DNA of 64,000 nt from contig QKHS01000057.1 in assembly GCA_003249955.1 (NCBI GenBank), positions 1 through 64,000 on the forward strand, given 5' to 3'. Of this stretch, positions 35,056 to 43,128 are shown piece by piece. The notes below the pieces were generated by a model, which did no database searches, was not told the DNA's origin, and saw nothing but the letters and a program-made list of their open reading frames with translations. Position 1 is the first letter of the stretch. The number at the start of each line of letters is the position of its first letter. A program made the position numbers and the translations under genes. Source of the DNA: Bacteroidales bacterium (GTDB lineage: Bacteria > Bacteroidota > Bacteroidia > Bacteroidales > ML635J-15).

Positions 35056-35121
35056 ATTATTTAAATCCTGAAAATACAGAACTTATTTCTTCTTAGCCTC
35101 CAGTTTCCTCAGATTTTCCTT
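35056..35121 (-). pseudogene. Fragment of an ABC-F gene 3' end
   Basis: This segment repeats the sequence of 35628-35692, the 3' end of the intact ABC-F gene and its trailer, at close to 90 percent identity; the first 36 nt are identical. On the minus strand it encodes KENLRKLEAKKK-stop beside MENLRELEANKK-stop of the intact gene. A repeat element lies between the two. It is a remnant of duplication or of insertion into such a gene. Confidence 0.75.
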
Positions 35122-35167
35122 ACTTGTCATGATTAGTGCTTTTTTAATAAATCAGCATTGTGAAGCG

Positions 35168-35430
35168 ACAAAACAGTATTAAATGCTCCGCGGGCAGGCC
35201 GGGCAAAACGGCGGGCAGCTCAGGCGGTGAGAGCGAAACAATTAGAATTGTGTCGAGCCGACATGTCGTTTCCTAAAACAAATTTTTGAGTAATTGCCAT
35301 AGGTGTATGGCATTTGTTTTAGGCCAAGGTCGACGAACAATTCTATTGTTTCGTATCGAGGTGAGTTGGGTAGCTTCGTTTTGCCTTGATTTTTTTGTAA
35401 CTTTTTTCATCAAGGGAAAAAGTTTGATGG
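35168..35430. repeat. Dispersed folded repeat, copy 2
   Basis: Same family as copy 1 and copy 3. The inverted pair CTAAAACAAAT (35273-35283) / ATTTGTTTTAG (35312-35322) is flanked by CGAAACAATTAGAATTGTGTCG and CGACGAACAATTCTATTGTTTCG, which also pair, so the whole element can fold into one long hairpin. The trailing CCTTGAT...ATCAAGG is another stem. Lies between duplicated ABC-F 3' ends. Confidence 0.75.
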
Positions 35431-35654
35431 AAAGAAAAAAAGCACTGATTTTCAATATTTTTGAGAATAGTAATCTATTTGAAATATTTTTCAAGAACTG
35501 TTTTAGTGCGATAAAATACGAATTTAAAATTAAATAATGCAGATATTCAGGCACTTATAATCTCACTAAAGTTCATGGGGGCAAGTCGGGAAATATACTA
35601 TGAGAAATCCGTTCGTGATTAGTTTGCATTATTTAAATCCTGAAAATACAGAAC

Positions 35655-37295
35655 TTATTTCTTATTAGCCTCCAACTCCCTCAGGTTTTCCATTTTCTTA
35701 CGCTGCAAAAATTCGGCAATTCCTTCGAGATGTTCCTTTACCCGTTTGCCGCCGAACTCGTAAACTTTGCTAACCATTCCATCCAGAAAATCACGGTCGT
35801 GAGATACCAGAATCAAAGTACCGTCATATTTCATTAAAGCTTGTTTCAGAATGTCTTTGGTACGCATATCGAGGTGATTTGTGGGCTCATCGAGAATAAG
35901 CAGGTTGTAAGGTTCCAGCAACAACTTTATCATTGCTAACCTTGTGCGCTCGCCACCCGACAAAACTTTTACTTTTTTGTCAAGATCTTCGCCACCAAAC
36001 ATAAATGCTCCCAGTAAATCTTTAATTTTTGTTCTTATCTCACCTTGCGCAATGTCATCAATAGTCTGAAAAACAGTCAGAGATTCGTCCAGCAGAGAAG
36101 CTTCGTTTTGTGCAAAATAACCGATCATGGTGTTATGACCAAGACTGAGGTTTCCGCCATGTTCTATTTCGCCCATTATAGCTTTTACAAGTGTCGATTT
36201 TCCTTCGCCGTTTTTACCTACAAATGCAACTTTTTCGCCACGTGCAACCGAAAATGAAGCTCCCTCAAAAACCAGATGTCCATCGTATGATTTTGAAACA
36301 TCTTCGGCAATTACCGGGTAATTACCTGACCGTGGAGCAGGAGGGAAGCGAAGCCTCAAATGCGAACTGTCAACCTCGTCAACTTCCAGAATCTGTAGCT
36401 TTTCCAACATGCGAACCCTCGATTGTACCTGATTTGTCTTGGAATATGTGCCACGGAATCTTTCAATAAAATCCTGATTTTCGGCAATCATTTTCTGCTG
36501 TTCTTCGTAAGCTTTTTGTTGTTGTTCACGTCGTTCCTGACGCAGAATAATATAATTTGAATAGTTTACCTTGTAATCGTAAATGCGTCCCATAGTAACT
36601 TCTATGGTGCGGTTTGTAATGTTGTCAACAAAAGCGCGGTCGTGCGAAATAACGATTACTGCTTTGGCACTGTTTATCAGGAAATCTTCAAGCCATTGAA
36701 CAGATTCTATGTCGAGATGATTTGTAGGCTCATCCAAAAGAATCAAATCGGGGTTCTGAAGCAGAATTTTTGCCAGTTCGATACGCATACGCCACCCGCC
36801 GCTGAATTCACTGGTCGGACGTTGAAAATCGCCGCGCTCAAACCCTAATCCGATCAAAATCTTTTCAACTTCTGCATCAAAATTTATTTCACCGAAACCA
36901 TAAACTTTTTCGCTGAGAATTGAGACTTTTTCGATAATGTCATAGTATTCCTGCGATTCGTAATCGGTTCTGGTTGCCAGTTGCTGATCAAGTTCTGCCA
37001 ATTCCTTCTGCATTGCGATCAATTGAATAAATGCCTGTGAAGCTTCTTCGAAAACAGTTCGTTTGTCGTCTTTCATCAGGTGCTGTGGCAGATAGGCAAT
37101 TACAGCATCTTCGGGTGCTGATACTCGCCCATATGTAGGCTGTTGTACTCCGGCCATTATTTTTAATAGAGTGGACTTTCCTGCCCCGTTTTTTCCCATG
37201 AGGGCAATCCTGTCTTTTTCGTTTACAACGAAAGAAATATCTTTAAAAAGCGTTGTGCCGCCGAATTCTACACCTAAACCGTCAATTGAAATCAT
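35655..37295 (-). CDS. ABC-F family ATPase
   Basis: A 546-residue protein with two ABC domains and no membrane segments. Domain 1: GKNGAGKSTLLK, signature FSGGWRMRIELAKILL and LDEPTNHLD; domain 2: GKNGEGKSTLVK, LSGGERTRLAMIKLLL and LDEPTNHLD. The linker between them (about residues 240-310) is highly charged. ABC-F proteins act on ribosomes as translation factors, and some give target-protection antibiotic resistance; the Uup/EttA/YdiF/Vga split cannot be made here. Downstream (toward lower coordinates) lie a repeat and a fragment of its own 3' end. Confidence 0.93.
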   Translation of the reverse strand: MISIDGLGVEFGGTTLFKDISFVVNEKDRIALMGKNGAGKSTLLKIMAGVQQPTYGRVSAPEDAVIAYLPQHLMKDDKRTVFEEASQAFIQLIAMQKELAELDQQLATRTDYESQEYYDIIEKVSILSEKVYGFGEINFDAEVEKILIGLGFERGDFQRPTSEFSGGWRMRIELAKILLQNPDLILLDEPTNHLDIESVQWLEDFLINSAKAVIVISHDRAFVDNITNRTIEVTMGRIYDYKVNYSNYIILRQERREQQQKAYEEQQKMIAENQDFIERFRGTYSKTNQVQSRVRMLEKLQILEVDEVDSSHLRLRFPPAPRSGNYPVIAEDVSKSYDGHLVFEGASFSVARGEKVAFVGKNGEGKSTLVKAIMGEIEHGGNLSLGHNTMIGYFAQNEASLLDESLTVFQTIDDIAQGEIRTKIKDLLGAFMFGGEDLDKKVKVLSGGERTRLAMIKLLLEPYNLLILDEPTNHLDMRTKDILKQALMKYDGTLILVSHDRDFLDGMVSKVYEFGGKRVKEHLEGIAEFLQRKKMENLRELEANKK

Positions 37296-37600
37296 TTACT
37301 GCATTTTTTTATCAGGGCGCAAAGATAATCAGTCTTTTGAGAAAACAGGAAGCGTAAAATAATAAATCGGACAGCAGCTATTGTCGTTCTTTATTGTACG
37401 CGATATTTTTTCTTTAGTTTTTTTATTAACACATGATTACAAATTAATGCTTGAGAATGAGAGATTTAATCATAATTTTCAGTAATAATTTATTTTGTGC
37501 AAAAAAAATTGAAGAATTATTAAAAAAAAGACTTTTAATTCAAAAAAAATATCTAATATTGCAGTCCGAAATTTTTAAGGATTATATAAAGTTTTTTGCG
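37296..37600. other. Divergent upstream region of ABC-F and rplS
   Basis: About 300 nt between the two divergent genes with no separate gene. TAATATTG (37554-37561) near the rplS start resembles a -7 TAnnTTTG element with one mismatch, 40 nt before the ATG. The upstream open frame is AT-rich and not conserved in look. Confidence 0.5.
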
Positions 37601-37948
37601 ATGGAATTAATGAAAGTTGTGAATCAGAGTCTGGCAATCGAGAATAACTTCCCGAAGTTTAAAGCAGGTGATACAGTTACTGTCAGCTATAAGATAAAAG
37701 AAGGAAATAAAGAGAGAATCCAGGAATTCAGAGGCGTGGTTTTACAGATAAAAGGTGAAGGACATACTGCAACATTTACTGTTCGTAAAATGTCAGGAGC
37801 TTTTGGTGTAGAAAGAATTTTTCCTTTTGCATCTCCGTTTCTTGATGCAATTACAGTAAATAAAATGGGTCGTGTTCGTCGCGCAAGAATTTTCTACTTA
37901 CGTGGACTTACAGGTAAAAAAGCCAGAATTAAAGAAAAAAGATTCTAA
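37601..37948 (+). CDS. rplS: 50S ribosomal protein L19
   Basis: A 115-residue ribosomal protein bL19, located at the 30S-50S interface. Full-length, with FKAGDTVTVSYKIKEGNKERIQEFRGVVLQIKGEG, FTVRKMSGAFGVERIFPFASPFLDAITV and the end RRARIFYLRGLTGKKARIKEK, all characteristic. ATG 37601 is chosen; the frame extends upstream to 37451 but that part lacks L19 similarity. Usually rplS follows trmD and rimM; here it is alone, with its own promoter and terminator. Confidence 0.97.
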   Translation: MELMKVVNQSLAIENNFPKFKAGDTVTVSYKIKEGNKERIQEFRGVVLQIKGEGHTATFTVRKMSGAFGVERIFPFASPFLDAITVNKMGRVRRARIFYLRGLTGKKARIKEKRF

Positions 37949-37972
37949 GAATTTACTTTACAAAATATTTGA

Positions 37973-37998
37973 GCTCCGGATTCTCCGGGGCTTTTTTT
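37973..37998 (+). terminator. Terminator of rplS
   Basis: GCTCCGGA-TTC-TCCGGGGC hairpin followed by seven T, 25 nt after the rplS stop. One G-T pair in the stem. Confidence 0.93.
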
Positions 37999-38031
37999 GT
38001 TTGTACTTGAGGGGACATGGTTTTTATGTGT

Positions 38032-38388
38032 CGTCCCTACGGGACTCAGGCGCTTATCCCGGGGTTTGTCTAACGGACTGAAGTTTTGTGTTATGATTCG
38101 AGCCTACGGCTCTTGGGTTGGAAGTTTGTGTAGTAGTAGCCTGATTTTCAGTCTTGGTTTAGTATTGGATTTGTTAAGTCTTTGGATTGTATTTTATGGC
38201 CAGTCCCTACAGGACTCAGGTGCTTACTTCGGGTTTTGTATAACGGACTAAAGTCCGGTTTTTTTATGTTACGAGCCTACGGCTCTTTAGTTGTGAGGTC
38301 TAGTGAAATATAGATCCGCTTATTAGTTTATACACTTATGGCTCCATCACGAAATCTGGCAATAATACAAGTCCCGTAGGGACGACCC
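38032..38388. repeat. REP-like palindromes, left flank of transposase
   Basis: Two units of CGTCCCTACGGGACTCAGG...TAACGGACT (38032-38086; 38201-38255), each followed by GAGCC-TAC-GGCTC (38099-38112; 38273-38285), and one inverted GTCCCGTAGGGACGAC (38371-38386). Small hairpin repeats with TACGG cores as in REP/BIME clusters. Confidence 0.85.
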
Positions 38389-38451
38389 ATAAAAAAAGCT
38401 GCAAAATCCGACTAAGTTTAAAAAATAAAATATAAATTGCAAATAAAAACA

Positions 38452-38913
38452 ATGGCGCACTCATATCATCAGGTATATCTGCAATGTGTATTTGCAGTAA
38501 AATACCGCGAAGCATTGCTGACGCGTGACATCAGACCAACAGTTTTGGGAGTCATAGGAAATCTAATTAACGAAACGGGTTGTAAAACTTTTATTGTAAA
38601 CGGGGTGGAAGATCATATCCATTGTTTTGTCGGATTAAAGCCGGCGGTTTCCATCTCAGAACTTATGAAGGTTGTAAAGGGGAAATCGTCGAAGTATATA
38701 AATGATCATAAACTGACACGAAAAAAGTTTGAATGGCAGATTGGGTATGGTGTTTTTTCTTACAGTCAGTCAAGTTTTGATAATGTCTATAACTACGTTA
38801 AAAATCAGGAAACACATCATGCAAAAAAAGTTTTTCTGAAAGAATATCTTGAATTGTTGAAGGAATTTCAGGTGGAGTATGACAGTCAGTATATTTTTGA
38901 GGAGCTAATTTGA
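38452..38913 (+). CDS. IS200-like / REP-associated Y1 transposase
   Basis: A 153-residue HUH endonuclease of the Y1 transposase group. The HUH motif is EDHIHCFVGLKP (near residue 57), and the catalytic tyrosine is expected in FDNVYNYVKNQETHH (near 118). Start at ATG 38452 (MAHSYHQVYLQCVFAVKYRE); upstream in-frame codons begin with TTG and are ignored. No accessory TnpB is nearby. REP palindromes on both sides in opposite orientation mark it as a RAYT-like REPtron, a domesticated transposase that copies REP elements. Intact by sequence. Confidence 0.9.
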   Translation: MAHSYHQVYLQCVFAVKYREALLTRDIRPTVLGVIGNLINETGCKTFIVNGVEDHIHCFVGLKPAVSISELMKVVKGKSSKYINDHKLTRKKFEWQIGYGVFSYSQSSFDNVYNYVKNQETHHAKKVFLKEYLELLKEFQVEYDSQYIFEELI

Positions 38914-38930
38914 TAGGTTATGTTTATGGC

Positions 38931-39155
38931 CCGTCCCTACGGGACTCAGGTGCTTACCTTGGGCTTTGCCTAACGGACTTTGTGTGATGATCCGAGCCTA
39001 CGGCTCTTGGATTTAGTTAAGATTAGTTGGTACGTCTTAGGAACCATCACAAAATATGGCAACAATACAAGTCCCATGGGGACGTATTGTCTTTAACTAC
39101 TGACAGAAGTCCGGAGTTGTTACCCCGCCGCGAATATGAGTCCCGTAGGGACGGG
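38931..39155. repeat. REP-like palindromes, right flank of transposase
   Basis: Unit CCGTCCCTACGGGACTCAGG...TAACGGACT (38931-38980), GAGCCTACGGCTC (38995-39007), then inverted units GTCCCATGGGGACG (39071-39084) and GTCCCGTAGGGACGGG (39140-39155). The segment 39052-39084 nearly repeats 38354-38385. Confidence 0.85.
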
Positions 39156-39203
39156 ACATAACTAAACTTTTCGCAATATATTCGCAACTTTTCAGAGAAA
39201 GGA

Positions 39204-39419
39204 CTAAGCTTCTTCCTCTGCACGAAAGCCTATTTCCTTAAGCTTGTCGATTACTACTTCTGCACTTAAATCATTTGACTTCACAGTAAGAGTTTTGTTC
39301 TGATCACCCAGATCAACGTCCCACTCTATAATTCCTTCGATTTTGTTTAATACCGGCGTTACTTTTGCCAGACAGCCGTTGCAGTTAATGCTTGTTTTGA
39401 ATTTAATAATGTTTTCCAT
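39204..39419 (-). CDS. Small heavy-metal-associated (HMA) protein
   Basis: A 71-residue HMA-fold protein, the size of CopZ-type copper chaperones. The metal motif is INCNGCLAKV (C-x2-C, residues about 12-18), with the beta-alpha-beta-beta-alpha-beta pattern through KLKEIGFRAEEEA. It lies 11 nt after the copper ATPase gene on the same strand, so it is the last gene of the copper operon and probably hands Cu(I) to CopA. The usual M-x-C-x2-C Met is replaced by I-N. Confidence 0.88.
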   Translation of the reverse strand: MENIIKFKTSINCNGCLAKVTPVLNKIEGIIEWDVDLGDQNKTLTVKSNDLSAEVVIDKLKEIGFRAEEEA

Positions 39420-39430
39420 GATGCTAAAAT

Positions 39431-41665
39431 TTAAATGTGAATTATTTTCTTTTGTTTTAATCTCAAACTATTTAGTACAACCGAAACAGAGCTGAAAGCC
39501 ATTGCAGCAGCGGCAATTGCAGGATTTAGAAGAAATCCGTTAACGGCAAACAAAACTCCGGCAGCAATCGGTATTCCGATGAGGTTATAAATAAATGCCC
39601 AAAACAAATTCTGTTTTATCGTTCGCACTGTTTGCGAAGAAAGTTCCAGAATAACCGGAATTGCAACAAGATCAGATGTAATTATGGTGATGCCTGCAAC
39701 ATCAATTGCTACGTCGGAGCCTTTTCCCATTGCTATTGCAATATCAGCCTGTGCAAGTGCAGGAGAATCGTTTATTCCGTCACCTGCCATAGCAACGGTC
39801 TTACCTGATTGTTGTAATTCTTTTATGTATTCAGCTTTCCCGTCAGGTAAAAGTTCCGCTTTTACAGTTTCTATTCCGGCAATCTTTGCAATAGCATCTG
39901 CAGTTTTAATATTATCTCCTGTCAGCATAATTGTTTCTATGCCCTTTGCTTTTAACATTGAAACTGCATTTTTTGAAGAACTTTTTATTTTATCAGAAAT
40001 CCCGGTTACTGCAAGTAATCTTTCTGAGTCAGCAAAGTAAACTACAGTGTTGGCTTTTGATCTAAGCTCTTCTGCTTTTTCTTCAAAATCCGGGTCAATA
40101 CTTATCCCGTTTTCTCCAATAAGATGTTTATTTCCGGCAAAGTATTTCTTTGAGTTGTTTATAGCAATAATTCCTTTTCCGGTAATACTTTCAAAGTTTT
40201 CAACTGTCGTGGTATCCGTTTGTATGCTGCTAAGATAATTCATAATTGCTTCAGCCAGAGGATGTTCCGATTTGCTTTCCATTGCAGCAAGTATAGCCAG
40301 ATGAGTGTCGTTGAAGTAATCCGGGTTTTTGATTATTTCTGTTACTTCCGGTTTGCCTTCTGTAAGAGTACCTGTTTTATCCAGAATAACAACATTTACT
40401 TTTTTTGCAATTTCGAGGCTTTCGGCATTTTTGATAAGAATATTATTCTCGGCAGCTTTTCCTATTCCCACCATAATAGCGGTAGGAGTGGCAAGACCTA
40501 AAGCACACGGACATGCTATAACCAGAACCGTAACAGACGTAAGCAGAGCATGTGAAAATGCATTTTCGCCGCCAAAAATCATCCATGCTGCAAAAGTCAA
40601 AACTGAAATTGCAAAAACCACGGGAACAAAAACAGAAGCGATTTTATCTGCAAGTTTCTGAACAGGCGCTTTGCTTCCCTGTGCTTCCTGAACCATTCTT
40701 ATTATCTGTGAAAGAAATGTTGCTTCTCCTACTTTTCTTGCAACAAATACAAAGCTCCCTTTCTGATTTATTGTTCCTGCAAACACTTCAGACCCGACTG
40801 ATTTTTCGACAGGAACGGGTTCTCCGTTTAGCATACTTTCATCAACATAAGAATTACCTTCAGTGATTTCTCCGTCCACAGCAATTTTATCTCCCGGCTT
40901 TACCAGTATAAAGTCATTTACCTGAACATCTTTAACCGAAATTATTTTTGTAGTTCCGTCAGAATTAAGAATTGTAACGCTGTCAGGTTGCAGTCCTATT
41001 AATTTTTTTATAGCTGTTGACGTACCGGCTTTTGCTTTCTCTTCCAGAAGTTTTCCAAGTAAAATAAATGTAATTATCGCTGTGGCGGCTTCGTAATAAA
41101 CATGAGGCTCAAGTCCCTGCGAAATCCAGAACTCAGGAAACAGGGTGTTGAATAAACTGAACAGAAATGCTATTCCTGTGCTGGTTGCTACAAGTGTGTC
41201 CATGGTGGCAATTTTGTGTTTAAGCTGGTTGAAAGCTTTAACATAAAAACCTCTGCCGAAAATGAAAATCACAGGGATTGTAAGTGCCAGCGAAATCCAT
41301 TTGCTGAAAGGTTCGTTCATGAAAAACATTCCGAAAATCATTACAGGAATTGTGAAGATTGCGGCCCCAAAAGTTTTGATTTCCATTTTGCGGTATTCAT
41401 CACTTTTTATTTCTTCAATGCTCTTTGCCGTGTCGTCGTCATCCTTCTCAACAATCATGTCAAACCCTATTTGCTGAAGCTGGGTTTTCATCATTTCAGG
41501 AGTTACGATATCTGAATTATACTCAACCTGAACAGATGAGTTGGCAAAGTTCACTTCTGCTTTTACTATTCCGTCTTTTGCTCCCAGAACAGTTTCTACG
41601 CTCATGGAGCAGGATGAACATGACATTCCGGTTACGGGAAAAGTCTTTTTTATAATTTTTGTCAT
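39431..41665 (-). CDS. copA: Copper-exporting P1B-type ATPase
   Basis: A 744-residue P-type ATPase. One N-terminal HMA domain ([13 protein letters not shown], residues about 13-25), eight membrane segments, the intramembrane site [13 protein letters not shown] (CPC near 385), phosphorylation loop [13 protein letters not shown] (Asp near 427), [17 protein letters not shown] and the hinge [23 protein letters not shown] with an HMA domain indicates Cu(I) efflux from the cytoplasm. It follows an AraC-type regulator with an HMA-like domain, which probably controls it. Confidence 0.95.
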   Translation of the reverse strand: MTKIIKKTFPVTGMSCSSCSMSVETVLGAKDGIVKAEVNFANSSVQVEYNSDIVTPEMMKTQLQQIGFDMIVEKDDDDTAKSIEEIKSDEYRKMEIKTFGAAIFTIPVMIFGMFFMNEPFSKWISLALTIPVIFIFGRGFYVKAFNQLKHKIATMDTLVATSTGIAFLFSLFNTLFPEFWISQGLEPHVYYEAATAIITFILLGKLLEEKAKAGTSTAIKKLIGLQPDSVTILNSDGTTKIISVKDVQVNDFILVKPGDKIAVDGEITEGNSYVDESMLNGEPVPVEKSVGSEVFAGTINQKGSFVFVARKVGEATFLSQIIRMVQEAQGSKAPVQKLADKIASVFVPVVFAISVLTFAAWMIFGGENAFSHALLTSVTVLVIACPCALGLATPTAIMVGIGKAAENNILIKNAESLEIAKKVNVVILDKTGTLTEGKPEVTEIIKNPDYFNDTHLAILAAMESKSEHPLAEAIMNYLSSIQTDTTTVENFESITGKGIIAINNSKKYFAGNKHLIGENGISIDPDFEEKAEELRSKANTVVYFADSERLLAVTGISDKIKSSSKNAVSMLKAKGIETIMLTGDNIKTADAIAKIAGIETVKAELLPDGKAEYIKELQQSGKTVAMAGDGINDSPALAQADIAIAMGKGSDVAIDVAGITIITSDLVAIPVILELSSQTVRTIKQNLFWAFIYNLIGIPIAAGVLFAVNGFLLNPAIAAAAMAFSSVSVVLNSLRLKQKKIIHI

Positions 41666-41681
41666 CGTTTTAACTTTTTAA

Positions 41682-41689
41682 CAAAGTTA
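41682..41689 (-). promoter_or_regulatory. Candidate -7 element for copA
   Basis: On the minus strand TAACTTTG matches TAnnTTTG and lies 17 nt upstream of the copA ATG. It overlaps a short inverted repeat (AACTTTGTTAAAAAGTT), which could be an operator. Confidence 0.5.
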
Positions 41690-41741
41690 AGCTACGATAA
41701 CAGAAACATTATTACACAATTTTGGAAATAAATTTTGAAAT

Positions 41742-42308
41742 TTACAGATTGTCTAGAGAAGACCGCTGTTTTACGTCTCTTATCTTTTTAAATTCGCCGG
41801 CTGACATCCCGGTAACTTTTTTGAACTGGTTGCTCAAATGTGAGGCACTGCTATAACCTAGTCTGTCAGCTATCTCGTTGAGATTAAGTTCGTCATAAAT
41901 TAATAATTCTTTTACTTTTTCGGTTTTCTGAAGGATGAAATAATTTTCAATAGTCGTTCCTTCAACAGAAGAAAAAAGATTACTAAGGTAATTGTAATCA
42001 TAATTTAAATTTTCTTTTAAAAATTCGGATAGTTTAATTTTGAGAGGATTTTCACTGTAGTGAACTGCTTCAATTATAAGAGTTTTAATTTTATCAATTA
42101 TTCGGCTTGCTTTATCGTCCAGTAATTCAAAACCAAGTTTTTCAATTTTGATACGGAAATTATCAATAGTTTCGGATTCAGGAGTATTATCCCCAAGATC
42201 AACAAGCCCTAATTCAACAGATAAGGGCTCTAATCCTGATTCGGCAAGACTGTTTTTTATCACAAGCTTGCATCTGTCGCAGACCATATTCTTTATGTAA
42301 AGCTTCAT
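41742..42308 (-). CDS. AraC-type regulator with HMA-like sensor domain
   Basis: A 188-residue protein. Residues about 1-70 look like an HMA metal-binding fold with NMVCDRCKLVIKNSLAESGLEPLSVELG (C-x2-C, Cys near 9 and 12). Residues about 80-180 carry an AraC/XylS double helix-turn-helix: NEIADRLGYSSASHLSNQFKKVTGMSAGEFKKI. The joining of a copper-type CxxC fold to an AraC DNA-binding domain next to copA suggests direct copper sensing. Known families have other sensors (CueR, CsoR), so this arrangement is a distinct Bacteroidota type. Function is inferred from domains and neighbours. Confidence 0.82.
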   Translation of the reverse strand: MKLYIKNMVCDRCKLVIKNSLAESGLEPLSVELGLVDLGDNTPESETIDNFRIKIEKLGFELLDDKASRIIDKIKTLIIEAVHYSENPLKIKLSEFLKENLNYDYNYLSNLFSSVEGTTIENYFILQKTEKVKELLIYDELNLNEIADRLGYSSASHLSNQFKKVTGMSAGEFKKIRDVKQRSSLDNL

Positions 42309-42373
42309 CTTTGAATTATTCTGTGATTAAAACCAAAAATTAAGGCCAATGTTGAGAAAAATTTCATGTTTTC

Positions 42374-42886
42374 TTATTTCTGTTCCGGGAAAATGAGTTT
42401 CTCAGTTTCAAATCCTTTGCTTTTGCAGAAATCCACAAGATTTTTCAGTTCAGTTTTATCAGGCACAGGTTTGCGTGACAATATCCATAAATAGTTCATT
42501 GTTCCGCTTGTAACTACTGCTGTTTGATAGTCCTTGTCAAGGTAAATAATTCTGTATTTCGCGTAGAAAAACCAGAAAAAACTGACGCGCAGTTCGCCGG
42601 CATTATCATCTGTTTTTTTTACGTAAGCTTTGCCATAAGCTTCGCTTGTTGTTCCATCCTGTTTTACTCCCGCGTTGGTTACTTTTATTTTCCCGTCATC
42701 GCGCATTGTGTATGTTGCAGTGACATAATTCAGCCCTCGTTCAAAACTATGATCAAGTCTGGCAATTTCGTACCATTTGCCAAGGAACTTTTCAGAATCG
42801 AAATTCTTAATTGAAGCAATGTTTTTTGTAGATGGATTGCAGCTCATAATTATCGGGATTATCAGTAAGTAAATAAATTTTTTCAT
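42374..42886 (-). CDS. Lipocalin-family lipoprotein (Blc-like)
   Basis: A 170-residue lipoprotein (lipobox IIMSC, Cys16) of the bacterial lipocalin family. Signature FLGKWYEIARLDHSFERGLNYVTATYTMRDDGKIKVTNAG (G-x-W-Y-E-I-A), then YRIIYLDKDYQTAVVTSG and the closing W-I-L-S-R-K-P. Start ATG at 42886 is used: the upstream frame lacks signal-peptide features. Bacterial lipocalins bind lipids at the outer membrane and are stress induced. It lies upstream of the copper cluster on the same strand. Confidence 0.92.
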   Translation of the reverse strand: MKKFIYLLIIPIIMSCNPSTKNIASIKNFDSEKFLGKWYEIARLDHSFERGLNYVTATYTMRDDGKIKVTNAGVKQDGTTSEAYGKAYVKKTDDNAGELRVSFFWFFYAKYRIIYLDKDYQTAVVTSGTMNYLWILSRKPVPDKTELKNLVDFCKSKGFETEKLIFPEQK

Positions 42887-43026
42887 GTCCGTAGTATTGG
42901 TGTTTTTCAAAGTGATATTTGTAAAGGTAACAAAAAATAGTTTATTAAGTTGAATACAAGTCTTTTTTTTACCCAAAAGATTTGCCCGTTCACCATTTTT
43001 ATTTACTGTCTCACCATTATTATTAA

Positions 43027-43054
43027 TTGTAAGTAGTTTAACCGGATAAATTTG
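43027..43054 (+). promoter_or_regulatory. Predicted promoter
   Basis: TTG (43027-43029), 17 nt, TAAATTTG (43047-43054), about 75 nt upstream of the giant secreted-protein gene. Fits the Bacteroidota -33/-7 consensus. Confidence 0.55.
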
Positions 43055-43128
43055 GCATTGAGAGAATCTTACAAATTCGGGAAGTTACCACAATTGGATT
43101 TTAAGAATAAAATTAAACTTTATTAAAA

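Noticed and set aside
37451-37600. N-terminal extension of L19
   Set aside because: L19 proteins start near MELMKVVNQSL; the upstream frame is AT-rich leader and contains the likely promoter.
38032-39155. Regular short repeats considered as a CRISPR array
   Set aside because: Units are palindromic, vary in sequence and orientation, have irregular spacing and flank a Y1 transposase. No cas genes are present.
39684-41655. Several open frames on the + strand inside copA
   Set aside because: They lie antisense to a complete and well-matched copA gene and show no family features; they come from codon composition.
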